A stretch of 64,000 nucleotides of DNA from Candidatus Opimibacter iunctus (GCA_016716665.1 JADJVH010000005.1:248001-312000); one strand, 5' to 3'; numbered from the stretch's first letter, positions 16,824 through 25,878 are shown. Made by a program: numbers and translations. The notes: generated by a model from the letters alone, not told the origin.

Positions 16824-17201
16824 ATGGCCCCGAGACTTATCCTAACTTTTCTGTTGGCATGGACGGCATTTGCTGCCCAGGCACAATCAACGATCATCTA
16901 TGATGATACCATTTCGATCAAGACTGAAATAGATACAACGATCCAACATGTCAATCATGATGTGGAGGTTGTATACAAGGACAACTGGTATATCATAGAC
17001 TATTATGCCTATCATGGCGAGGTAGTCCAAAGGTACCAGATCAAATTTCAGGCCGGAGGACTCTATGATAAAGTCAACTATGTGTGGCAATCCGAGACCC
17101 AGGCTATAATTCGGTTGTTTGATTCAGAGACCACCTATTCCAGGAGCTTTAAAGTGTGGGGTGGTGGCAGTGGACCGATGATGGAGATGGTGAGAAATTG
17201 A
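16824..17201 (+). CDS. small exported protein, unknown
   Basis: Protein of 125 residues with a good signal peptide (LILTFLLAWTAFAAQAQ). The mature part is rich in Tyr, Asp and Ile with alternating polar residues, suggesting a compact beta-sheet domain (VEVVYKDNWYIIDYYAYHGE). I do not recognise it. The following gene starts 21 bases after its stop and is also exported, so they may form an operon. Confidence 0.65.
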   Translation: MAPRLILTFLLAWTAFAAQAQSTIIYDDTISIKTEIDTTIQHVNHDVEVVYKDNWYIIDYYAYHGEVVQRYQIKFQAGGLYDKVNYVWQSETQAIIRLFDSETTYSRSFKVWGGGSGPMMEMVRN

Positions 17202-17221
17202 ATGATCAAAATCCAGCACGT

Positions 17222-18346
17222 ATGAGTAAGAACTATTTTGCGCTGATGCTTAGCCTTCTCTCATTCTCTTTTATACAAGCTGAAGGTTATACAATATCCA
17301 ATGATACCATACCTGAATGTACTGGGAATTATCTTTTTGACAGCTACAACTTTAAGATCTCTTTATATGAATACGATTCCATCATCCAGTATAAAGCGGA
17401 TTTAGGGTATTTTAACTGGGGGCCTTCTTCGGGTAATTTTGCCATGCTCAACAATATATATGAACAAGGCAAATTGACGCTGATCAGCTTCGATACAGCA
17501 GGGTACCTGGTTTATAGCAAACCGTTTGCTGAGAACGGATGGTATAGCAGCACACGGACAGATATACAATTTACATCATACTATAAAACAGTCGCTGCGT
17601 ATGATGACCTGATCTATATCTTTCAGTCAAACCGGGTATTTAAATACAGATTGGGCGGCGACTTTTTACTGTTGCGCAGTGATGCTGCTATGGGCATGAG
17701 CCAGCAGGTCGTGGATGAAGATTATAATTATGTATACCTGTCTGATGATCCTTTACAGGGTTTCCGGGCTGATGCTGTTCAGATTTTGGATTCAACGGGG
17801 GTTATCAATTACAGGTTTGCATTTACGCCGTCGCTGAATACCTATAATATGCAATCCATGTTTATGATGAATGATTCCTTATTTGTCATTACCGGGAGTT
17901 TAAATCAAACGTATAATCGTTCATTAGTTTATATCAAGCTGGATTACGCGACTTATACTGCTCAGCCAATTCCGATCTATTCCTCCGGCGTACTGGGTGA
18001 CCTGATTCATATCGTCTCCTGTACACCAGGAAAGATAGCAGAAGGATGTGCGCCAAATGTTCATATTGAACCGGATATAACGGCGGTGGAGGATGGGACA
18101 GCCAGGCCTGTAAGGATCTTCCCTAATCCGGTAGGTAATGAGTTGAATGTTATTTTAGATTCGTCTCATCCGGTAAACTTTGAAATTTATAATATTCAAT
18201 CTCATCTGGTCAAGCGTGGGACTGTAGACAGATATTCCGGCGTTATTGATGTTTCTGCACTTAGTAGCGGCATATATTTTATCAGGCTGATGAATATGGG
18301 GGATGCAGCAAATCCTGTGGTGGAGAAATTCATTAAAGTGGATTGA
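17222..18346 (+). CDS. T9SS-secreted protein, beta-propeller-like
   Basis: Protein of about 374 residues from ATG 17222 (MSKNYFALML), which gives a signal peptide ending near FIQAEG. The body has repeated YxxxF and DDLIYIF-type strands, compatible with a propeller. The last 80 residues are a type A T9SS sorting domain (VRIFPNPVGNELNVIL to GIYFIRLM). It is exported and surface-bound or released. The longer reading upstream from 17156 overlaps the preceding gene and lacks a signal peptide. Function unknown. Confidence 0.75.
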   Translation: MSKNYFALMLSLLSFSFIQAEGYTISNDTIPECTGNYLFDSYNFKISLYEYDSIIQYKADLGYFNWGPSSGNFAMLNNIYEQGKLTLISFDTAGYLVYSKPFAENGWYSSTRTDIQFTSYYKTVAAYDDLIYIFQSNRVFKYRLGGDFLLLRSDAAMGMSQQVVDEDYNYVYLSDDPLQGFRADAVQILDSTGVINYRFAFTPSLNTYNMQSMFMMNDSLFVITGSLNQTYNRSLVYIKLDYATYTAQPIPIYSSGVLGDLIHIVSCTPGKIAEGCAPNVHIEPDITAVEDGTARPVRIFPNPVGNELNVILDSSHPVNFEIYNIQSHLVKRGTVDRYSGVIDVSALSSGIYFIRLMNMGDAANPVVEKFIKVD

Positions 18347-18380
18347 TCCGGCAAAATCAATTGCCACACCTTTACCCCCC

Positions 18381-18425
18381 ATTTCGCAGACAAATCCCCC
18401 CGATTTGCAGATCGTTTTTCCCCGG
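18381..18425 (+). promoter_or_regulatory. duplicated 21-bp-spaced site upstream of reductase gene
   Basis: TTTCGCAGACAAATCCCC is followed by TTTGCAGATCGTTTTTCCCC, with the GCAG words at 18386 and 18407, exactly 21 bases apart. The same two-part layout with the same spacing occurs upstream of the outer-membrane barrel gene at 21788-21830. Two direct half-sites two helical turns apart is the usual LytTR-domain operator layout, and a LytTR regulator gene lies between the two sites. Confidence 0.5.
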
Positions 18426-18479
18426 GTATGGGCGATGATTGACCTTTGGTCCCATTAAACACAACAATACCTTAGAAAA

Positions 18480-19382
18480 ATGAAAGCAGTAGTCTATGAA
18501 AAGTATGGAACCCCCGATGTTCTTCAACTTAAGGAAATATACAAGCCTGTACCCAAGGCCAATGAAGTCCTGGTGAAAATTCACGCCACCACAGTGACCG
18601 CAGGGGATTGGCGCCTGCGAAAGGCGGACCCGTTTCTCGCCAGGCTGTTTAATGGACTGTTCAAGCCTACCAGGGTTAAAGTCCTTGGATTTGAGCTCTC
18701 AGGGGTCATTGAAGAAGTAGGTAAGGATGTGAAATCTTTCAAGAAGGGAGATAGCGTTTTTGCCTCCTGCGGATTGTCCTTCGGGGGATATGCAGAGTAT
18801 AAATCCCTGCCTGAAAACAACCTGATCGCCGTCAAGCCAGCCAATATGACTTTGAGGAGGCTGCAACGATTCCCATCGGTGGAATGACTGCCCTTGCGGT
18901 TTTTAAGGCAAGCTGGCATCAAGAAAGGAGACAATGTTCTCATCTATGGTGCATCAGGCAGCGTGGGGACCTTTGCGGTCCAGTTGGCTAAGTATTTTGG
19001 CGCCCAAGTCACCGCAGTATGCAGTACACCCAATGTTCAGATTGTTAAGACCCTAGGCGCAGACCATGTGATAGATTACCTGAAAGAGGATTTCACCACA
19101 TCAGATAAGAAATTCGATATCATTTTTGACGCTGTAGGAAAGACCACCAAATCGGCCAGCAGGCATCTCCTGAAGCAAGGCGGTAGCTATGTGACTGTAA
19201 AAAGCAACCCAAAGGAAGGCCCGAATGACCTGATGTTTCTCAAGGAAGTGATCGAAGCCGGAAAGCTCACAACAGTGATCGACAGAAGATACACGCTTGA
19301 ACAAATAAGGGAAGCCCATACCTATGTGGAAGGACAGCATAAGAAGGGGAATGTGGTCATTAATGTATTTGGTGATCAGTGA
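18480..19382 (+). CDS. medium-chain quinone reductase-like oxidoreductase, two compensating frameshifts
   Basis: Paralog of the gene at 15417-16385 (MKAVVYEKYGTPDVLQL, VLGFELSGVIEEVG, VLIYGASGSVGTFAVQLAKYFGAQVTAVCS, VIDYLKEDF). The reading frame breaks at about 18850, where ACTTTGAGGAG lacks one T compared with the expected T-F-E-E-A-A-T-I-P-I-G-G-M codons, and is restored near 18897, where an extra G sits in CTTGCGG. About 15 codons are out of frame in between. The two indels cancel, leaving an otherwise intact protein of about 300 residues, so sequencing error is more likely than gene decay. The shared upstream site suggests control by the LytTR system at 19837-21574. Confidence 0.8.
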
Positions 19383-19469
19383 TCAGTGATGGAGTGATGG
19401 AGTGATCGGTGATCGGTGATCTGTAATCAGTGATCGGTGATCAGTAATCGGTGATCTGTTAATTGGTGA
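19371..19469 (+). repeat. GTGATCG/GTGATCA tandem array spanning the stop codon
   Basis: About thirteen 7-8-base units (GTGATCA, GTGATGGA, GTGATCG, GTAATCA and so on) start in the last codons of the reductase gene and continue for about 90 bases. The stop (19380-19382) is one unit of the array. Confidence 0.85.
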
Positions 19470-19479
19470 TTATACGATC

Positions 19480-19692
19480 TTGCCCCTTAGGGGCTAAAGG
19501 TCGGTAGCCATAGATTAGCAGTTTCATTCGTGCCCCATCGGGGCACAACTCGACTGCTTCGGTATCTGTATCAATGAAGACAAACAGAAATGGGCATAAT
19601 GGAGACAGCCTCGAGCGAGTTCGGTAGTGCCCCGATGGGGCACGGATGCTTTTTCCTACTCTTATGCTACCGACCTTAAGCCCCGATGGGGC
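19480..19692 (+). repeat. REP-like unit, family A, complete copy
   Basis: Outer palindromes TTGCCCCTTAGGGGCTAAAG and TAAGCCCCGATGGGGCT with GGTCGGTAG/CTACCGACC flanks, and inner palindromes TGCCCCATCGGGGCACAAC and TGCCCCGATGGGGCA. Same orientation as the copy at 3612. Confidence 0.85.
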
Positions 19693-19705
19693 TTTGAGTA
19701 TTCAT

Positions 19706-19790
19706 GCTGGTCCCCCTGGTTGCTGAGCTGTAGGACGAGGATGCTTGTGAGCTGGTTGAAGCATCAGGGGGTGGGGGGTAAGACAGATCA
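19706..19790 (+). repeat. family C repeat interrupted by family D word
   Basis: GGTCCCCCT, then GGTTGCTGAGCTGTAG through GGTTGAAGCATCA, then CAGGGGGTGGGGGGTAAG. The outer parts match the family C element at 27226-27256; the inner part matches 62654-62703. Confidence 0.6.
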
Positions 19791-19836
19791 ATCTAATTAG
19801 AGACCTTTACTAACAATGTAGCAGTTTTCATAAACC

Positions 19837-20904
19837 ATGAAGAAATCAATCATCATCCTCATCCACCTCGGTTTCTGGGCCTGCTACTTCCTGCTGGTCT
19901 TTATCGTGCTGGGGGTATACTCACGCAGCGGACACAATGCAGCGGACCAGGAAGGAAGGGTGATGACAGCATTGTACAGCATACTGCTTTTCGCCTTTAT
20001 CCCTTCGGTGGTCTCCTACTTTGCGTATTATTTTATACTCTTTCCGAGGTATCTCCAACAGAAGAAGATCATGCTGGCGATCCTCTATGGCTTGCTCATC
20101 TCCCTGGGTACCTCTATCCTGGCCTATATACTCCACAGATATTTTATCGAGACAGGCCAACTGGCAGATATGGATCAAGGAGGTAAAAACGGCAGATCAA
20201 CAGCACCCCAAACCCTCACCGTGATGACCTTTATCGGCGCCCTCTGTGGCACGGTAGCCCTGGTCATCAAGGGATTTATCACGTGGTTTAATGAGATCAA
20301 GCTCAAGGAAGCCCTCAGGGAAAAGAACTACGAGATGGAAATGGCCCTTATCAAATCCCAGCTCGACCCACACCTGCTGTTCAATACCATCAACAATATT
20401 GATGCCCTGATCATGAAGGACGCTGTAGTGGCATCAGAATATCTCAATAAGCTATCCGACATCATGCGGTTTATCCTCTACGAAACCAAAGGGGATCGGA
20501 TCTCCCTGGCCAAGGAGATCGAGTATATCGAAAAGTACATAGACCTGCAGAAGATCAGGACCGCCAATGAACATTACGTTCACTTTGAAGTCACCGGTAA
20601 GCCGGGTAATAAGATGATCGCCCCGATGGTCTTTATCCCCTATATCGAAAATGCCTTTAAGCACACGCACAATAAGAAACTTGAAAATGCAATTTCAGTG
20701 CATATCTTTATCAAAGACGAGACGGTTCAACTCGTGTGTGAAAACAGATGTGACCCCAATGCCAAGGTTCAGCACGCCATCGGTGGATTGGGAAATGAAC
20801 TGATCCTGAAAAGGCTAAACCTTCTCTATCCCGGAAAGCACCAACTGGACGTGCAGAAGACGGACGAACGATACAGCGTAAACCTCACAATACCGAATGG
20901 ATAA
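19837..20904 (+). CDS. LytS-type sensor histidine kinase
   Basis: Protein of 355 residues. Four membrane spans lie in the first 150 residues (LGFWACYFLLVFIVLG, AFIPSVVSYFAYYFILF, YGLLISLGTSILAYIL, GALCGTVALVIKGFITW). The His-kinase motif follows in KSQLDPHLLFNTINNIDALI, where the phosphorylated His is in DPH. The ATPase N-box is IPYIENAFKHTHN. There is no extracellular sensor domain, so the signal is probably sensed in or at the membrane. The stop overlaps the start of the next gene by 8 bases (ATGGATAA), so kinase and regulator are translationally coupled. Confidence 0.93.
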   Translation: MKKSIIILIHLGFWACYFLLVFIVLGVYSRSGHNAADQEGRVMTALYSILLFAFIPSVVSYFAYYFILFPRYLQQKKIMLAILYGLLISLGTSILAYILHRYFIETGQLADMDQGGKNGRSTAPQTLTVMTFIGALCGTVALVIKGFITWFNEIKLKEALREKNYEMEMALIKSQLDPHLLFNTINNIDALIMKDAVVASEYLNKLSDIMRFILYETKGDRISLAKEIEYIEKYIDLQKIRTANEHYVHFEVTGKPGNKMIAPMVFIPYIENAFKHTHNKKLENAISVHIFIKDETVQLVCENRCDPNAKVQHAIGGLGNELILKRLNLLYPGKHQLDVQKTDERYSVNLTIPNG

Positions 20905-21574
20905 ACTAAGCTGCATCATCATAGAAGACGAGCCCCTCGCGCTCGAAAAAACAAAGGACTTTGTCAGCAAGGTCCCTTTTTTGCATTTAAGTGAAACCTT
21001 CGACAACGCCCTCACCGGCCTGGCATATCTCAACAACAACAAGGTCGACATTCTCTTCCTGGATATCAACATGGATGAACTCACCGGCATCGAACTCCTC
21101 GAAAGCTCGAAGATCAACAGCCAGGTCATCCTCACCACCGCTTATCAGGAGTATGCCCTCAAGGGCTATGAGCTCCAGATCACGGACTACCTCTTGAAGC
21201 CCTTTACCTTCAACCGCTTCCTTCAGGCGGTCAACAAGGCACAGGACAATATCACCCGTCACACGGCAGACGCCGCTCCGGAGTTTATCTTCGTCAAGAC
21301 CGAAAACCGGCTGGAGAAGATCATGCTCAACGAGATTATCTACATCGAAGGCATGCGTGACTATCGCCGGATCCACACGATCAATAAGAAGGTCATGACC
21401 CTGCAAAACTTCAGCGAGTTTGAAAAGCTGATTCCTGCCAGTGTCGTCTGCAGGGTGCATAAGTCCTATATGGTGGCCCTCGCCAAGATTGAATCTGTCG
21501 AAAGGGGGAGGATCAAGATCGGGGATCAACTGATCCCTATCTCGGATACGTATAAGGATGAGTTTTTCAACTGA
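20897..21574 (+). CDS. LytTR-family response regulator, partner of the preceding kinase
   Basis: Protein of 225 residues. The receiver domain has IIEDEP, the phospho-acceptor in ILFLDINMDELTG, LTTAYQEYAL and YLLKPF. The LytTR domain spans about 130-225, including IYIEGMRDYRRIH and CRVHKSYMVAL. It overlaps the kinase gene by 8 bases. Candidate target sites are the 21-bp-spaced direct repeats upstream of the reductase at 18480 and the barrel gene at 21916, which lie on both sides of this operon. That link is an inference. Confidence 0.93.
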   Translation: MDKLSCIIIEDEPLALEKTKDFVSKVPFLHLSETFDNALTGLAYLNNNKVDILFLDINMDELTGIELLESSKINSQVILTTAYQEYALKGYELQITDYLLKPFTFNRFLQAVNKAQDNITRHTADAAPEFIFVKTENRLEKIMLNEIIYIEGMRDYRRIHTINKKVMTLQNFSEFEKLIPASVVCRVHKSYMVALAKIESVERGRIKIGDQLIPISDTYKDEFFN

Positions 21575-21606
21575 TCAATAGTCAGTAGTCGCCTTTTAGC
21601 CCCTTC

Positions 21607-21728
21607 GGGTTTTTCGCAGAAAAACCCTCTCCCCTGTGTTCCTCCACTCCCACGCTAATAGCGTGACATCGTTCCGAAAACCCCGGGGTAAATGATATCC
21701 TTTACCGCGGGGTTGCAGCACACAGGGG
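21607..21728. repeat. compound palindromic element
   Basis: Serial and nested inverted repeats: GGGTTTTT-CGCAG-AAAAACCC (21607-21627), CACGCTAATAGCGTG (21651-21665), AACCCCGGGGTAAA with TTTACCGCGGGGTT (21679-21714), all but the first enclosed by CCCCTGTGT (21631-21639) and ACACAGGGG (21720-21728). It follows the regulator stop by about 30 bases and could act as a terminator or be a mobile palindromic element. Confidence 0.7.
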
Positions 21729-21787
21729 ACAAAATTTTCACGAATGGAAATTGGGCAAACGGGAGGCAAAACGGAAGTGGCTGAACA

Positions 21788-21830
21788 ATTTCGCAGGTCA
21801 AAAACCCCATCATGCAGACAACATCCCCTC
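21788..21830 (+). promoter_or_regulatory. duplicated 21-bp-spaced site upstream of barrel gene
   Basis: TTTCGCAGGTCAAAAACCCC and CATGCAGACAACATCCCC carry GCAG at 21793 and 21814, 21 bases apart, with CCCC ending each half. This copies the layout at 18381-18425. A third weak word (TTTGCATAG) follows one more step downstream at about 21832. Confidence 0.5.
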
Positions 21831-21868
21831 CTTTGCATAGTAGAATTTAGCGACGCATGACCTCCACA

Positions 21869-21876
21869 TACTTTTG
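21869..21876 (+). promoter_or_regulatory. Bacteroidetes -7 element
   Basis: TACTTTTG, a full match to TANNTTTG, lies 40 bases before the start of the barrel gene and just downstream of the duplicated site. No convincing -33 TTG is present, which fits a promoter that needs an activator. Confidence 0.45.
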
Positions 21877-21915
21877 TTGTGTCAATAAGACAAAAACAAC
21901 TAAAACAAAAAAAGT

Positions 21916-22584
21916 ATGAAAAATTTAATGCAAACAGTTCTCGTAACAGGTATGATGTTCCTTTACGCTTTTTCCTTCGGACAAACCCAGGCACCTGAGT
22001 TACCAGCCATCCCTAAATTGAAGACCGCACAGGAGTCCTATGTGCATTTCTTTGTCAATGCCATCGGTACCAATCTCAACTATGGTGATGCCAATAGTGC
22101 AGTAGTGGATTACAAAAAACCAGCACTTGGTATTACTATCGGTGCGTCCTACCAGGCAGGGATTTGCCACAATCTTTCAGTGGTCTCCGAGCTCTATTTT
22201 ATCATGAAGGGTGGTAAGCTGGACGAAGGCAATCCATTTACGGATTTTGAATCAACCCTTAGAATGTATTCTTTCGAACTGCCCGTCATGGCGCGTATTC
22301 ACCTTGGCAAATTTCATGTGGAAGGAGGTCCATCGATGGCTTACAATGTGCATGGTACCCAGAAAATCGATGGGTTGACGACTGACCTGTCCTTTGGTGA
22401 TGAAGCGGGCACATACAAGCGCTTTGAAGGTGGATTTCAGGTAGGTGTCGGTTCTACATTCACCATCAAGCAAAAGAAAGTTTACTTCGATATACGGTAC
22501 TGTCATGGCCTGACAAATATCTCCAATGACAGGGAAATGTATAACAGGTCTGTACTGGTGAGCCTACATTTTGCAAAGAAGTAA
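21916..22584 (+). CDS. outer-membrane beta-barrel protein (PorT-like)
   Basis: Protein of 222 residues with a signal peptide (VLVTGMMFLYAFSFGQ) and alternating amphipathic strands: LGITIGASYQAGICHNLSVVSELYF, SFELPVMARIHLGKFHVEGGPSMAYN, GGFQVGVGSTFTI, KVYFDIRYCHGLTNIS. The Phe-rich ending RSVLVSLHFAKK is typical of barrels inserted by BamA. The family is the OMP beta-barrel domain common in Bacteroidetes; individual roles are mostly unknown. It probably belongs to the regulon of the LytTR system upstream. Confidence 0.8.
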   Translation: MKNLMQTVLVTGMMFLYAFSFGQTQAPELPAIPKLKTAQESYVHFFVNAIGTNLNYGDANSAVVDYKKPALGITIGASYQAGICHNLSVVSELYFIMKGGKLDEGNPFTDFESTLRMYSFELPVMARIHLGKFHVEGGPSMAYNVHGTQKIDGLTTDLSFGDEAGTYKRFEGGFQVGVGSTFTIKQKKVYFDIRYCHGLTNISNDREMYNRSVLVSLHFAKK

Positions 22585-22641
22585 TACCACCACAATCACA
22601 CCATCTATCAAGAATAATCTAGTAGCATAAAATTGACCACA

Positions 22642-23343
22642 ATGAAATCAAACAGAAATAGTGCAACCCTTGCAGGTATATTCTACATCATTGCAGCGGT
22701 TGCAGCCATGACAGGCCGGATTTTATACGGGACTATCCTGACTGATCCGGAGTACATCATCAAAGGCACAGCACATGAATCACAAGTCCTATGGGGTGCC
22801 TTTTTTGAAATCCTTACCGCCTTTGCAGTGATCGGTACACCCGTAGCCTTATATCCTGTCCTCAGGAAGTACAATGAAACCATGGCAGTGGCCAGTGTAG
22901 CCTTTAGGATGCTGGAAGCCACCATGATCATCGTCGGTATCCTGAGCCTGCTGACGATTGTGACCCTGAGCCATGGGTTTGCAAGTGAAGTCAACCCGGA
23001 TACTGCCTCTTATATACTCACCGGCAAAGCGTTGCTGGCTTTTCAAAACTGGACCTTTGCATTCGGCCCCAACATCGCCCTTGGCCCCAGTACATTTATG
23101 ATTGGCCTTATGCTGTACAAATCAAAGTTGGTCCCGCGCACGATTTCCATTATGGGTATAGTTGGCGGACCGCTCATTCTGGCATGCGGTGTACTGGTGA
23201 TGTTTGGCGAGTTTCCACAAACATCACTTTGGGGGGGACTGCTTGCGATACCGGTATTCCTCTATGAGATGAGCCTGGCGATCAGGTTGCTGAGCAGAGG
23301 ATTTAATAACAATGACGTTGAAGTGCTGACGGTGATGAGATAG
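22642..23343 (+). CDS. DUF4386-type multi-pass membrane protein
   Basis: Protein of 233 residues from ATG 22642. It starts NSATLAGIFYIIAAVAAMTGRILY, the recognisable first span of DUF4386 proteins, followed by five or so further spans (FFEILTAFAVIGTPVALYPVL, ATMIIVGILSLLTIV, NIALGPSTFMIGLMLY, SIMGIVGGPLILACGVLVMFG). The NxALGPSxFMxGLxLYKSKLVPR stretch is conserved in the family. Function unknown. It lies 57 bases after the barrel gene and may share its transcript. The gene at 26423 is a distant relative. Confidence 0.8.
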   Translation: MKSNRNSATLAGIFYIIAAVAAMTGRILYGTILTDPEYIIKGTAHESQVLWGAFFEILTAFAVIGTPVALYPVLRKYNETMAVASVAFRMLEATMIIVGILSLLTIVTLSHGFASEVNPDTASYILTGKALLAFQNWTFAFGPNIALGPSTFMIGLMLYKSKLVPRTISIMGIVGGPLILACGVLVMFGEFPQTSLWGGLLAIPVFLYEMSLAIRLLSRGFNNNDVEVLTVMR

Positions 23344-23395
23344 AAATAATTGCTGAATCAAATCATCCCATAGCTCCTGCAAAAATCACTCCTGA

Positions 23396-23451
23396 CCCCT
23401 CTCTTACAATTGGCTTTGTGTACGCAATTAGTCCGAAAAAAGAGAGGGGAA
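23396..23451 (+). repeat. family B inverted repeat, no tail
   Basis: CCCCTCTCTTACAATT to AAAAAAGAGAGGGG flanks about 30 bases. The GGGGTGAGTTCC tail is missing. It lies in the 460-base gap between two genes. Confidence 0.65.
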
Positions 23452-23511
23452 AGGTTTGAAATTGTTCTGCAAAAGAAATGACAGAACTGTGTCTGTTGTA
23501 AAATCAAATCA

Positions 23512-23622
23512 CCCCTCTCTTCAGAAGATCACTCGCGTACCACGCAGCACTGGACAAAAAGAGAGGGGATGGGGGTGAGTTATAAGCAAGAGCAAAAGAA
23601 GGGGAAGGGGGTGAGTTTCCCG
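23512..23622 (+). repeat. family B inverted repeat with two tails
   Basis: CCCCTCTCTTC to AAAAAGAGAGGGG, then ATGGGGGTGAGTTAT and a second partial copy AAGGGGGTGAGTTTCC. It is in the same gap as the previous copy, which otherwise (23344-23802) holds no gene that I can see. Confidence 0.75.
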
Positions 23623-23802
23623 AAAGATCATGCAGCTAGTAAAATATATTATTATATTTAAACCCTGTTCCCGACCAGCGGCCCCCTCGGCCGATATTTT
23701 CCCAAAATTAGATTGGAGGTTTTTAATGTCATTGGACGTAGCGCCTGATGAGGTGTCCTGTGCATTTTCATTTCATCACAACGGAACAACTAAAATCAAC
23801 AA

Positions 23803-25151
23803 ATGAGCTTTAGCTTAAATCTTCCTGCAAGAACAAACAATGACCTGCCTGCATTGTCGGATAATACCTTTTTAAGGTATTTCAATTTCATTGCTCTATA
23901 CGTTGCACAGGGCATTCCGGAAGGGATGACGTTATTTGGGATCCCCGCATGGATGGCCATGAATGGTAAATCACCCGGTGAAATAGGGAGCTTTGTGGCT
24001 GTGTTTGGATTGCCATGGAGCTTTAAAATAATAGTTGCTCCCCTGATGGATCGGTTTGCCTATTTACCCATGGGCAGAAGGAGGCCCTGGGTGTTGTTTG
24101 GACAAGTTGGATTAGTGGTTAGTTTTATTGCCATGGCACTGGTGCCTGACCCACTCAACAACCTTAATCTCTTGATGGTAGCTGCGTTTGCGGTTGGATT
24201 TTTCGGCTCTTTCCAGGATGTGGCGACTGATGGTATGGCTATAGACATAGTGCCCATACATCAACAGGCGAGGGCAAATGGGTTGATGTGGGGCGCAAAA
24301 ATTATAGGTACCTCTGCTTCACTGGCACTTGGGAGCTGGCTCATTTCTGTTTATGGTTTCTCATTTGCCATTTTGATGCTCTCAGTAGCAGTTGGCCTCA
24401 TCATGTTAGTCCCCATGTTTTTAAGGGAGCGGCCCGGTGAAAAACTCTTACCATGGAGCACTGGTGCTGCATCACCCGAAACGAAGGGAATGCAATTAGA
24501 AAACTGGGCGGTCATCTTCAAATCCTTATACAGCGTATTGCGTTTACGCAATAGTCTCTTGCTGGTGGCAGTTGTCTTTATTGCGCAGGGAGCCTTTAAT
24601 TTTATAGCTACCCTGCTTCCAATTTTACAGTAAAGGAGCTCCATTGGACAAACCTTGCATATTCAAATTTCTTTGCCACCGCTAGTCTTATAGGAGGCAT
24701 TGGAGGCATGCTTTTAGGAGGGATACTGATCGATACGTTTGGGAAAAAGCGCATGATAAATATTTATTTTTTCACACTGATCATTTTAACGCTAGGATTT
24801 GCCTTCCTTAAAATGTATTGGGTAAACGCCTGGTTTATCAGCACGTTTATGATTGTATACCAGATCCTATATGTATTTGCCTGTATTGGAATCTTTGCGA
24901 CAGCGATGGAATGTTGCTGGAAAAAAGTATCTGCAAGCCAATTTACTTTATACATGACCCTTGGTAACCTGGGGCGCATTGCAGGTGCAAAATTGATAGG
25001 CCCGGTAAAGGATGCATGGAATTGGGAATACACTATCCTGCTATTTGCTGTGATGATTGCAGTAGCCTGGGCTATTTTCCTGTTTTTGAATATCAGCAAC
25101 CATGTGCAACGTGTTGATGAACTGGAAAACAGATTTTCAGGGAACGGGTAG
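23803..25151 (+). CDS. MFS transporter, AmpG-like; one frameshift
   Basis: Major facilitator with about 12 spans and about 449 residues once repaired. Markers are GIPEGMTLFGIPAWMAM, KIIVAPLMDRFAYLPMGRRRPW (the MFS loop 2-3 motif) and GSFQDVATDGMAIDIVP, which matches the AmpG/acetyl-CoA transporter branch. The frame stops at 24631-24633. Adding one T to the run in CCAATTTTACAG gives P-I-F-T-V-K-E-L-H-W and joins smoothly to GGMLLGGILIDTFGKKRM. This is a single homopolymer contraction, most simply an assembly error. Transport substrate unknown. The stop begins a GGAATA-rich degenerate stretch. Confidence 0.85.
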
Positions 25152-25314
25152 AAGAATAGGGAATACCGAACAAGGAATATCGAAGTCGGAAGTGTAAGTA
25201 GAATGAGGTGAAGTATGAAGCATTGTACAAATTCAGTATGTTTATCCTGAAGAGAGACGACCACGATAGACACAAGGATTATATTTACTGTAAGGCCCCA
25301 TACACCACATTTCT

Positions 25315-25878
25315 ATGGATAAAATACAAACCTATTTCCAGGCCATCGGCTTTACAGGAGATGACCTGGACAGTATTGTCAATGCATTTGATGTGCTCGC
25401 AGTTATGAAGAATGATCTCTTTGTGGAAGAAGGGAAGGTCAGCAAGTACCTGGCGTTTGTGGACAGCGGACTCTTCCAGTATTTTGTATGGAAGGATGGA
25501 GAGGAAAGGACGACGTATGTGTCTATCGAGAATACCTGGCTAGCCTCTCTGTTGAGTTTTATCAGTCAGGCCCCTTCGCTCGAAAATGTAAAGGCACTCA
25601 CGGATGGACGTCTGTATATCATCAGCCGATCTGCGCTAAAGGATCTGGTGGAGAGAATACCATCATTTAAGAACTTCTACATTGGTCTCCTGGAATGGGC
25701 CATATGTGGTATCGATGCCAGCCGTCATGACCTGATCGTCCTCTCCGGCGACCAGCGATATGAGAAGATGCTAAGGCAGGAACCTCATCTCCTGCAACAG
25801 ATTCCCCTGCAATACATGGCTTCTATGCTCGGGGTGACTCCCCGTCACCTGAGCCGGATCCGGAAAAATATCCGCTGA
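25315..25878 (+). CDS. Crp/Fnr-family transcriptional regulator
   Basis: Protein of 187 residues. The effector domain includes LFVEEGKVSKYLAFVDSGLFQYFV and GEERTTYVSIENTW, as in the regulator at 14714. The recognition helix region is QYMASMLGVTPRHLSRIRK and is the very C-terminus. The lack of cysteines in FNR positions argues against oxygen sensing through Fe-S. The genes that follow on the same strand (25953, 26423) are candidates for its control. Confidence 0.88.
   Translation: MDKIQTYFQAIGFTGDDLDSIVNAFDVLAVMKNDLFVEEGKVSKYLAFVDSGLFQYFVWKDGEERTTYVSIENTWLASLLSFISQAPSLENVKALTDGRLYIISRSALKDLVERIPSFKNFYIGLLEWAICGIDASRHDLIVLSGDQRYEKMLRQEPHLLQQIPLQYMASMLGVTPRHLSRIRKNIR

Noticed and set aside
19371..19469. 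GTGATC array as an origin of replication or iteron set
   Set aside because: No DnaA boxes, no replication gene nearby, and the same array type occurs at several other gene ends.
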